Positions 1 to 5,880 of a stretch of 11,613 nt of DNA are shown piece by piece. The stretch is from positions 1-11,613 of the forward strand of contig JADYZA010000104.1 of the NCBI GenBank assembly GCA_020853375.1. The letters are read 5' to 3'. A program made the position numbers and the translations under genes. The notes beneath the pieces were generated by a model. That model made no database searches and had not been told where the DNA came from. It saw nothing but the letters and a program-made list of their open reading frames with translations. Positions within the stretch are counted from its first letter, which is position 1. Each line of letters opens with the position of its first letter. The stretch is from Verrucomicrobiota bacterium (GTDB taxonomy: Bacteria > Verrucomicrobiota > Kiritimatiellia > Kiritimatiellales > Tichowtungiaceae).

Positions 1-2
1 AT

Positions 3-1559
3 GCCCGCTCTTTGATTCCTTATTTAGCCGACACGGTTCCCGGCTGGTTCCAAGCGGTTCTGACACTCTACAACGCCGAAGGTGTCGAGGTGGCCTATGA
101 CGACGATTACCGGTTTGATCCCGATCCAGTTCTGATCTACACGGTGCCGCAGAATGGAGACTACACTCTTTCCGTTCGCGATTCGATTTACCGTGGCCGT
201 GAAGATTTCGTTTATCGAATTTCTATAGGGGAAACGCCGTTCATTGAACAGATTTTTCCTTTGGGAGGAACGATTAACAGCGAGTTGGATGTGAGCCTTT
301 CAGGGGCCAATCTGCCTGTGAAAAAGATGAAAATGCGGACGGGTGATGATGCTTCTGGCGTACAGCAAGTTCGTGTCGCAAACGACGGAGTTTTTTCCAA
401 TGCTCGGGATTTCGGAATTTCCTCGCTACCCTCAAGTCTGGAGCGCGAACCGAACAACCTGTTTACGCAGGCGCAGGCCGTCACGAACTCAACAGTTATT
501 GACGGAAGGATTGCCAGTCCGGGCGATCAGGACTGGTTTTCCTTCAAAGGAAATAAGGGAGATGATGCGAACGTTGAAGTTTCCGCCAGACGTCTCGGAT
601 CTCCGCTGGATGCGAAGCTGGTTCTATTGGACGCACAGCGTAAAGAGCTTGCCGCCAGCGACGATGCGGAAGACAAAAGCTACGGACTTCTTACGCATCA
701 CGCCGATTCCCGGATTAATTTCAAGCTGCCTGAAACCGGAACCTATTTCGTACGCCTGACTGATCTTCAAGGAAAGGGCGGCCCTGAATATGCGTACCGG
801 TTAAGGATTGGCGAAGAGCAACCTGATTTCCAGTTGCGAATTGTTCCATCCAGTTTGCGTGTTCCGCGCAACGGCACGGCTATTGCGACCGTTCATGCCA
901 TCCGCACCGGCGGATTTGCTGGGGAAATAAACCTGTCCGTTCTAAACGCTCCTGAGGGGATTGAACTTCAGCGGGCGACGATTCCTGCGGGAGTCGACTC
1001 CGCCCGGATCGTCATTGCGGCAGGATCACGCGCGCAGGAGCAAATGACCGCTCTCGACATAGAAGGTGCGGCGAACCTTGGCTGGCAGACCTCGAGACAT
1101 CGCGCCGTGCCGGCTGAAGATATGATGCAGGCCTTTATTTACCGTCACCTAGTGACTTCGCAGCAATTACTCGTTCAAATCACCGAACCTGCCGAAGCAA
1201 CTGTGGCACTTGATCTTCCCAGAGACGGCGTGTTCCGCGCCCGCCCCGGAAGTAAAATCATTTTGAATTCAACCGTGAAGTGGCTGAGCCGTCCACGGAA
1301 AGGAGTCCGGCTGACATTGGCTGAGCCTCCTGAATGGCTGGCTTTAAAAACCAGCTCATTGACCGCGCGCGGCGGCGAAATTATGTTTGAAGTCAGTCCA
1401 AACGCCGAACCCGGCGACAAGGCAACTGTGCTTCTCAATGGAACCGTGCGGATTGAAAAATTACCCGAAGATCCAGACTATAACCCCATCGAAAAATTTA
1501 AGAACAGCCAAGCCATTGATTTCACCATCGACGCCATTTCTGTGGAGATTATTAATTGA
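3..1559 (+). CDS. PPC-domain / Ig-like exported protein, 5' truncated by window edge
   Basis: The reading frame is open from the left edge, so the true start lies outside and only the last ~518 residues are seen. Two bacterial pre-peptidase C-terminal (PPC) type beta-sandwich repeats are visible. The first is partial and ends near IYTVPQNGDYTLSVRD. The second starts at EREPNNLFTQAQAV and runs through GDQDWFSFKG and LPETGTYFVRLTD. A linker with FPLGGTINSELDVSLSG lies between them, and Ig-like beta-rich segments follow. No catalytic motif, transmembrane helix or sorting signal is visible in this part. PPC repeats are usual in large secreted proteins of Planctomycetes and Verrucomicrobia, where they act as folding or binding modules, so an extracytoplasmic location is inferred. 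The next gene begins 11 nt after the stop, suggesting co-transcription. The specific function is unknown. Confidence 0.8.
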   Translation, partial: ARSLIPYLADTVPGWFQAVLTLYNAEGVEVAYDDDYRFDPDPVLIYTVPQNGDYTLSVRDSIYRGREDFVYRISIGETPFIEQIFPLGGTINSELDVSLSGANLPVKKMKMRTGDDASGVQQVRVANDGVFSNARDFGISSLPSSLEREPNNLFTQAQAVTNSTVIDGRIASPGDQDWFSFKGNKGDDANVEVSARRLGSPLDAKLVLLDAQRKELAASDDAEDKSYGLLTHHADSRINFKLPETGTYFVRLTDLQGKGGPEYAYRLRIGEEQPDFQLRIVPSSLRVPRNGTAIATVHAIRTGGFAGEINLSVLNAPEGIELQRATIPAGVDSARIVIAAGSRAQEQMTALDIEGAANLGWQTSRHRAVPAEDMMQAFIYRHLVTSQQLLVQITEPAEATVALDLPRDGVFRARPGSKIILNSTVKWLSRPRKGVRLTLAEPPEWLALKTSSLTARGGEIMFEVSPNAEPGDKATVLLNGTVRIEKLPEDPDYNPIEKFKNSQAIDFTIDAISVEIIN

Positions 1560-1570
1560 AAGGATCCGTT

Positions 1571-2656
1571 TTGACCGCGCAAATTTCAAAAACCAGCTGT
1601 GACACAGACACCGCCACACTTCGCCTTGCCTCGCATGCTGAGCATTGTATCACCGTGCAGTCCGGACAGAACATGAACCGGCTCCTGCGCGGAACGGCGG
1701 AAGGGCTGAACGCCAAAATTCTGAGTCAGTTCGTATTCGCCGGAACACAGCACTATCCGGAATTCATTGCCGAAACCGGCAATGCGGGCTGGCCGGTTGT
1801 CTGGTTGCAGGGCGATGCCTGCAAAGACGGCGGCATGTATTCCATGCAAGCCGTCGCGGTTTCCGGATTGAATCCAAAACCCGTCCGGTTCGCCGGGCGT
1901 GACATCGGGTTTGTTTATGAAGATGCTCACGCTCGCTACTGCCGGTTGCGGGGAATTCTGCCGTCCAGCATTTTTGACTCACGCGAGGAACAGACGCTTT
2001 CAGTTTACCGGAATATCCAGGGAATTCTCGACGGTGAGGGTTTCCGGTTCACCGATATTATAAGAACATGGATTTATCTGGATCACCTTCTGGACTGGTA
2101 CGGGCCGTTCAACACGGTTCGCACCGACTTTTTTAAAGCGCACGGAACATTTGAGCAGATGGTTCCGGCCAGCACCGGAATCGGAGCGTCCAATCCGTTT
2201 GGTGCCGCCATCACAATGGACGTGCTGGCGGTTCAGCCGAAGGATCGCCGTCTGAAAATCACGGAAGTTTTGTCGCCGCTTCAGAATCCGGCGCTGGACT
2301 ATAAAAGCTCATTCAGCCGGGCCGTCGAGATGGATTATCCAACCCACCGTAACCTGCTCATTTCCGGAACCGCCAGCATTGATCCGGACGGCAGAACGGT
2401 TCACCAGAACGATCCGGAAAAACAGATTCGGCTCACGATGGATGTGGTGAAAGGCATTCTGGAGTCGCGCGGCATGGACTGGAGCGATCTCTTCCGCGGA
2501 ATAGCGTACTTTAAAGACATGCAGTATCTATCAGTCTACCGGCGTGTCGCGGAAGATCTCAAAATCCCCCGTTTCCCGCTGGCCGTTTCGCACGCCGACG
2601 TCTGCCGCGACGATCTTCTCTTCGAAATCGAAGTCGATGCAGTGAAACTCACCTGA
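1571..2656 (+). CDS. Two-domain Rid-fold protein resembling chorismatases (FkbO/Hyg5/XanB2 type)
   Basis: I chose TTG 1571 (361 aa) because AAAGGA at 1559-1564 sits 6 nt before it. A TTG at 1556 in the same frame overlaps the previous stop but has no visible Shine-Dalgarno site. The N-terminal half contains RTWIYLDHLLDWYGPFN and PASTGIGASNPFGAAITMD. The C-terminal half has LLISGTASIDPDGRTVHQ and ends with an acidic CRDDLLFEIEVDA segment. This tandem YjgF/Rid-like layout, the PA(S/A)TGIG and SGTASI motifs and the length fit chorismatases, which convert chorismate to hydroxybenzoate or dihydroxycyclohexadiene carboxylate plus pyruvate. The match is from memory of the family. No other aromatic or polyketide gene is nearby to support a pathway, so the exact reaction is open. 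A diverged Rid-family deaminase-like protein is the alternative. Confidence 0.6.
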   Translation: MTAQISKTSCDTDTATLRLASHAEHCITVQSGQNMNRLLRGTAEGLNAKILSQFVFAGTQHYPEFIAETGNAGWPVVWLQGDACKDGGMYSMQAVAVSGLNPKPVRFAGRDIGFVYEDAHARYCRLRGILPSSIFDSREEQTLSVYRNIQGILDGEGFRFTDIIRTWIYLDHLLDWYGPFNTVRTDFFKAHGTFEQMVPASTGIGASNPFGAAITMDVLAVQPKDRRLKITEVLSPLQNPALDYKSSFSRAVEMDYPTHRNLLISGTASIDPDGRTVHQNDPEKQIRLTMDVVKGILESRGMDWSDLFRGIAYFKDMQYLSVYRRVAEDLKIPRFPLAVSHADVCRDDLLFEIEVDAVKLT

Positions 2657-2659
2657 GGA

Positions 2660-2680
2660 TTTTTCCAAGGGTTGGAAAAA
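2660..2680. repeat. Dispersed palindrome, copy 1 (exact; 9-bp arms)
   Basis: The core TTCCAA-GGG-TTGGAA lies at 2663-2677. The dyad extends outward to 9-bp arms (TTTTTCCAA/TTGGAAAAA) around a 3-nt centre. It starts 4 nt after the chorismatase-like stop codon. It is the first of three copies between that gene and radC. No T-run follows the hairpin, so it is not a typical terminator. Confidence 0.85.
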
Positions 2681-2702
2681 ACAGCAAGACGCCATATCTT
2701 GA

Positions 2703-2719
2703 TTTCCAATGCTTGAAAA
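2703..2719. repeat. Dispersed palindrome, copy 2 (one mismatch)
   Basis: TTCCAA-TGC-TTGAAA at 2704-2718 differs from the TTCCAANNNTTGGAA consensus by one base. The flanking pair T2703/A2719 keeps the symmetry. It is the middle copy of the cluster upstream of radC. Confidence 0.7.
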
Positions 2720-2724
2720 GAAAT

Positions 2725-2741
2725 CTTCCAAGGCTTGGAAG
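2725..2741. repeat. Dispersed palindrome, copy 3 (exact)
   Basis: TTCCAA-GGC-TTGGAA lies at 2726-2740, and the flanking pair C2725/G2741 extends the dyad. It ends 20 nt before the ATG at 2761, so it lies in the leader of radC. Confidence 0.85.
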
Positions 2742-2760
2742 GAACGGCTAAGTTTCTTCC

Positions 2761-3540
2761 ATGATCGGGAAGCGAGTCAACGAAGAGGGCGGAGTTTACA
2801 GTGTGCGGGCCAAAGACCTGCCCAAAGCGCTTCAACCGCGCGAAAAATTCGACCGTCTCGGCCCGGAAAACCTTTCGGAATCCGATCTTCTCGCATTGAT
2901 TCTCCGCACCGGAACGAAAGGACTGAACGTTGTCGATCTGGCCGAAACGATTCTGATTCAGTACGGCTCGCTCAGCGCGCTTTCCAAGGCATCGGCGGCG
3001 GAACTGAAAAAAGATTTTCCAGGCATTGGAAAAGAGAAGGCCAAACTGCTCAAAGCCGCGCTCGAGATCGGTCGGCGGCTTGTACAGGAAAACGTTGGCG
3101 AACGCCCGCATATTGCTTCTCCGGAGGAAGCGGCCGCCGTTTTGCGTGAACGCGCCCGCAGTCTGGATCGCGAAGTTTTCTGGGTGCTTCTACTCGATAC
3201 AAAAAACCGGCTGATGGCGCCGCCGTTCGATGTCTCAAAAGGAACGCTCAATTCCAGTCTGGTGCATCCCCGCGAGATTTTTAAACCGGCCATTCAGCAC
3301 TCCGCCGCCAACGTTATTCTGGCGCATAACCATCCGTCGGGCGATCCCTCGCCGTCTTCCAACGATATCCGCATCACGAAAAAGCTGATTGAGGCTGGCA
3401 AAACCATGGAAATCAAAGTGCTCGATCACTTGATTATCGGTCGCAAAACCCGCGATGGCGCCACCGACTTCTTCAGTATTCGCGAAAGCGGACTGGCTGA
3501 ATTCGACGGAGCCCAGAAAGAACTTGAATGCGGGCTCTAA
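2761..3540 (+). CDS. radC: RadC family JAB/MPN-domain protein
   Basis: RadC-family (UPF0758) protein of 259 aa in this form. An N-terminal segment KDLPKALQPREKFDRLGPENLSESDLLALILRTG leads into a helix-hairpin-helix element (FPGIGKEKAK, residues ~86-95). The C-terminal MPN/JAMM domain carries the metal-site signature HNHPSGDPSPSSND (HxH...S..D). The name comes from an E. coli allele later explained otherwise, and the cellular role is unsettled; a metal-dependent hydrolase fold is what the sequence supports. I give ATG 2761 as the outer start, but its nearest purine-rich site is about 16 nt away. GTG 2803 has GGAG at 2791-2794 and begins right at the family-typical N-terminus (MRAKDLP..., 245 aa), so it is the more likely start. 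Three palindromes precede the gene, and the riboswitch promoter probably lies in its 3' end. Confidence 0.9.
   Translation: MIGKRVNEEGGVYSVRAKDLPKALQPREKFDRLGPENLSESDLLALILRTGTKGLNVVDLAETILIQYGSLSALSKASAAELKKDFPGIGKEKAKLLKAALEIGRRLVQENVGERPHIASPEEAAAVLRERARSLDREVFWVLLLDTKNRLMAPPFDVSKGTLNSSLVHPREIFKPAIQHSAANVILAHNHPSGDPSPSSNDIRITKKLIEAGKTMEIKVLDHLIIGRKTRDGATDFFSIRESGLAEFDGAQKELECGL
3016..3032. repeat. Palindrome-like match inside radC (one mismatch)
   Basis: TTCCAG-GCA-TTGGAA at 3017-3031 matches the dispersed dyad with one change, with TTTTCCA/TGGAAAA arms. It encodes FPGIGK, which is the conserved helix-hairpin-helix of RadC, so this copy may be a protein-driven coincidence rather than a repeat insertion. 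Confidence 0.4.
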
Positions 3541-3551
3541 ATGGCAATAAT
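3524..3551 (+). promoter_or_regulatory. Probable sigma-70 promoter of the riboflavin operon
   Basis: TTGAAT (3524-3529), a 16-nt spacer and AATAAT (3546-3551) resemble -35 and -10 boxes and overlap the radC stop region. Transcription would start near 3558, immediately before the first base of the FMN aptamer P1 stem at 3559. That fit is the main support. Confidence 0.5.
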
Positions 3552-3558
3552 CCGTCCC

Positions 3559-3664
3559 ATCTTCAGGGCAGGGTGAAATTCCCGACCGGCGGTAAAGTCC
3601 GCGAGCCGCAAGGCAGATGCAGTGTGATTCTGCAACCGACAGTAGAGTCTGGATGAAAGAAGAT
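3559..3664 (+). ncRNA. FMN riboswitch (RFN element) aptamer
   Basis: The conserved RFN blocks appear in order: AUCUUCAGGGCAGGGUG at the 5' end, AAAUUCCCGACCGGCGGU, AGUCCGCGAGCC, then AACCGACAGU and GUCUGGAUGAAAGAAGAU at the 3' end. P1 closes by AUCUUC (3559-3564) pairing with GAAGAU (3659-3664). It binds FMN and controls the operon starting with ribBA 77 nt downstream. A terminator follows, so regulation is probably by transcription attenuation. TTCAGGGCA (3562-3570) inside the aptamer is exactly complementary to TGCCCTGAA (3686-3694), which is the likely antiterminator. Confidence 0.97.
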
Positions 3665-3673
3665 AAATGAATG

Positions 3674-3726
3674 CGAGAACCTTTCTGCCCTGAAAGACCT
3701 TTTGGTTTTCAGGGTTTTCGCGTTTT
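3674..3726 (+). terminator. Riboswitch expression platform: intrinsic terminator with competing antiterminator strand
   Basis: CCCTGAAAGACC (3688-3699) pairs with GGTTTTCAGGG (3704-3714) with one bulged G. The tract TTTTCGCGTTTT (3715-3726) follows. GCGAGAA (3674-3680) can also pair with TTTTCGC (3715-3721), including a G-U pair, giving a longer base stem. The 5' arm CCCTGAA (3688-3694) can instead pair with the aptamer's own TTCAGGG (3562-3568). FMN binding would hold that aptamer strand in place and so favour termination. Confidence 0.75.
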
Positions 3727-3740
3727 AAGGACGGTTGATT

Positions 3741-4946
3741 ATGAGCAAGATGTTATTCGATCCGATGGATGAGATTCTGGACGCGCTACGGCGCGGCGAA
3801 ATGGTTTTGATCACGGACGATGAAAGCCGGGAGAACGAAGGCGATGTGATTTGCGCCGCCGAGACCTGCACGCCGGAACAGATTAATTTTATGATCACTC
3901 ACGCCCGCGGACTGGTTTGTGTTCCAGTCACTGCGGAGCGGGCCGCGCATCTGGGACTGAAGCGGATGAATGTTTCGCACGAAGGCGATAAATTCAAAAC
4001 CGCGTTCACCATTTCCGTCGATGCCGCCGACAGCACGACCGGAATCAGCGCGGCGGAACGGGCTCATACCGTCCGTATGCTCGTTGATAAAAATACGCGC
4101 CCGGAACAACTGGGGTGCCCGGGACACATCTTTCCTCTCATCGCGCTGCCCGGCGGTGTGCTGACAAGAGCAGGTCATACCGAAGCGACGATTGATCTGA
4201 CCCGCATGGCCGGGCTTCAGCCCGCCGGTGTGATTTGCGAAGTGACGAATGACGATGGCACGATGGCACGTTTGCCGGAGCTGATCAAATTCGCGAAGAA
4301 ACACGGATTGAAAATGACATCCGTCGCGGAAATCGCCCGATACCGCTACGTCAACGAAAAGCTGGTGAATATGGAGCGGCAGGTGAAGATGCCGACAGAG
4401 TGGGGCGACTTCACCCTGCGAATCTATAGTTCCGTCGTGGACGATAAAGACCATCTGGCGCTGTTTATCGGACATCCGACTCCGGAAAAACCGAATCCGC
4501 TGGTGCGAGTTCATAGCGAATGCCTCACCGGCGACGTGTTCGGGTCACAGCGCTGCGACTGCGGCCCGCAACTTCAGCACGCGATGCAGATGATCGGTGA
4601 GTACGGCTATGGCGCGCTGGTTTATATGCGGCAGGAGGGCCGTGGAATCGGGCTGACCAAAAAAATTCACGCCTACGAGTTGCAAGATCAGGGACTGGAT
4701 ACCGTTGAGGCGAATGTGAAGCTTGGATTCGCTCCAGACCTGCGCGACTACGGAATCGGCGCACAGATACTCAAAGATTTACAAATGACGCAAATCCGGC
4801 TCATTACCAATAATCCGGCCAAGATCGAGGGGCTGGATAAATACGGCATTGAGATTGTCGAACGGGTGTCAATTGTGCTTCCTTCAACGCCGCACAACAC
4901 GCGTTACATGAATACGAAACGCGATAAAATGAAACACATGCTGTAG
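3741..4946 (+). CDS. ribBA: Bifunctional 3,4-dihydroxy-2-butanone-4-phosphate synthase / GTP cyclohydrolase II
   Basis: This protein makes both precursors of riboflavin: L-3,4-dihydroxy-2-butanone-4-phosphate from ribulose-5-phosphate, and 2,5-diamino-6-ribosylamino-pyrimidinone phosphate from GTP. I take ATG 3741 (401 aa), with AAGGA at 3727-3731 nine nt upstream. The in-frame TTG 3735 has a poorer context. The RibB half (to ~205) has DDESRENEGD (26-35), TTGISAAERAHTVR (~98-112) and GHTEAT (145-150). The RibA half has the zinc ligands C261, C272 and C274 (SECLTGDVFGSQRCDCG), then RQEGRGIGL and RDYGIGAQIL. All catalytic motifs of both halves are present. The usual RPGH before FPL is CPGH here. 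It is the first gene of the FMN-riboswitch operon, and ribH starts 11 nt after its stop. Confidence 0.97.
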   Translation: MSKMLFDPMDEILDALRRGEMVLITDDESRENEGDVICAAETCTPEQINFMITHARGLVCVPVTAERAAHLGLKRMNVSHEGDKFKTAFTISVDAADSTTGISAAERAHTVRMLVDKNTRPEQLGCPGHIFPLIALPGGVLTRAGHTEATIDLTRMAGLQPAGVICEVTNDDGTMARLPELIKFAKKHGLKMTSVAEIARYRYVNEKLVNMERQVKMPTEWGDFTLRIYSSVVDDKDHLALFIGHPTPEKPNPLVRVHSECLTGDVFGSQRCDCGPQLQHAMQMIGEYGYGALVYMRQEGRGIGLTKKIHAYELQDQGLDTVEANVKLGFAPDLRDYGIGAQILKDLQMTQIRLITNNPAKIEGLDKYGIEIVERVSIVLPSTPHNTRYMNTKRDKMKHML

Positions 4947-4957
4947 AGAATGAACCT

Positions 4958-5437
4958 ATGGGAAAAGGCATTTCAAAAAAAGAGCTGGATGCAAGCGGAC
5001 TGAAGTTCGCGATCGTCGTCAGTCGCTTCAACGAAGAATTGACCCGGCAGCTGGCGGACGATGCCTTCCAATGTTTGGAAGAAAACGGCGCCAAGGTTGC
5101 GGACATTGGAATTTTTCAGGTGCCGGGCGCGTATGAAATCCCGGTGGTGGTTAGCGAGCTGGCAAAAAGTCGAAAATATGACGCGCTGATCGCGCTGGGT
5201 GTGGTGGTGGAAGGCGAAACACCGCATGCGCAGATGATCGGCGATTCAACCGGTATCGCATTGCTTGATATTGCCCGTGAACACGGCGTCCCGGTGATCA
5301 ATGAGATTGTCGGAACGCGCAACTGGGAACAGGCTGTGGCGCGTTGCACCCGCAGTAGAACAAGTCGCGGCTGGTACGCCGCGGAGGCCGCCATTGAAAC
5401 CGCGAATATTTTGAAAACCATAAAAGGATCTAAATGA
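4958..5437 (+). CDS. ribH: 6,7-dimethyl-8-ribityllumazine synthase (divergent active site)
   Basis: Lumazine synthase condenses the RibA/RibD product with the RibB product to form 6,7-dimethyl-8-ribityllumazine. The 159 aa match the family length. SRFNEELT (22-29), VPGAYEIP (55-62), LGVVVEGETPH (80-90) and the C-terminal RGWYAAEAAIE are recognisable. H90 corresponds to the catalytic-region His, and R129 to the phosphate-binding Arg. Several usual positions differ by my alignment: the His is followed by AQ rather than (F/Y)D, PVIFG(V/I) reads PVINEIVG (N115), and the usual NKG Lys is R137. Residues 37-41 (FQCLE) are encoded by an exact copy of the dispersed palindrome. The stop overlaps the nusB start (ATGA). 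Position in the operon makes the RibH assignment firm. Confidence 0.92.
   Translation: MGKGISKKELDASGLKFAIVVSRFNEELTRQLADDAFQCLEENGAKVADIGIFQVPGAYEIPVVVSELAKSRKYDALIALGVVVEGETPHAQMIGDSTGIALLDIAREHGVPVINEIVGTRNWEQAVARCTRSRTSRGWYAAEAAIETANILKTIKGSK
5065..5081. repeat. Dispersed palindrome inside ribH (exact)
   Basis: TTCCAA-TGT-TTGGAA at 5066-5080, extended by the C5065/G5081 pair. It is in frame with ribH and encodes F-Q-C-L-E in the helix after the SRFN segment. Confidence 0.8.
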
Positions 5438-5880
5438 CTAAAGTGACGGGTCGCCGACAGGCGCGTGAGTGGGCAGTGCAGTTTTTATTTCAGACGGAGT
5501 TTAATCCCGACGATCTGGAGTTGGCTTTGATTGATTTCTGGAATGATCCTGAGAAGAAACCTGCGGAGCGGGATCTGACCTACGTCAACGAAGTGGTGCG
5601 CGGTGTTCTTGAGAAACAGCGCGAGCTCGACCGGACAATTTCAAAGTATGCGCAAAACTGGGACATCGACCGCCTCGGTGTGCTCGACCGGATTGTGATG
5701 CGCTTGGCGACCTACGAAATGCTTTTTCGCAACGACATCCCTCCGGTGGTTTCAATTAACGAGGCGGTCGAAATCGCCAAAGCATACATCAGCAAAGAGT
5801 CCGGCCGTTTTGTTAACGGGGTGCTCGACCGGATTCAGAAGGAACTCACCCGGCCTTCGCGCACAAATACGCCGCAATGA
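5434..5880 (+). CDS. nusB: Transcription antitermination factor NusB
   Basis: NusB joins NusE (ribosomal protein S10) at boxA RNA in rRNA antitermination complexes. The 148 aa protein has the family N-terminus GRRQAREWAVQFLFQTEF, then NWDIDRLGVLDRIVMRLATYEML, and the C-terminal IPPVVSINEAVEIAKAYISKESGRFVNGVLDRI, covering the usual all-helical fold. ATG 5434 overlaps the ribH stop by four bases, with AAAAGGA at 5422-5428 as ribosome-binding site. Its own stop overlaps ribD in the same way. Linkage of nusB to ribH is common in bacteria. Here FMN would also be expected to influence nusB expression. Confidence 0.97.
   Translation: MTKVTGRRQAREWAVQFLFQTEFNPDDLELALIDFWNDPEKKPAERDLTYVNEVVRGVLEKQRELDRTISKYAQNWDIDRLGVLDRIVMRLATYEMLFRNDIPPVVSINEAVEIAKAYISKESGRFVNGVLDRIQKELTRPSRTNTPQ

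Noticed and set aside
395..409. Palindrome-like TTCCAA-TGC-TCGGGA in the PPC gene, and TTCCAAGGCATCGG at 2982 in radC
   Set aside because: Only one half-site is intact in each and the dyad is broken, so they are not counted as copies.
2536..3111. Minus-strand frame of 191 codons covering the radC leader and start
   Set aside because: It runs antisense through radC and the three palindromes. The repeated FQALE/FSNPWK peptides come from the palindromes and not from a protein family.
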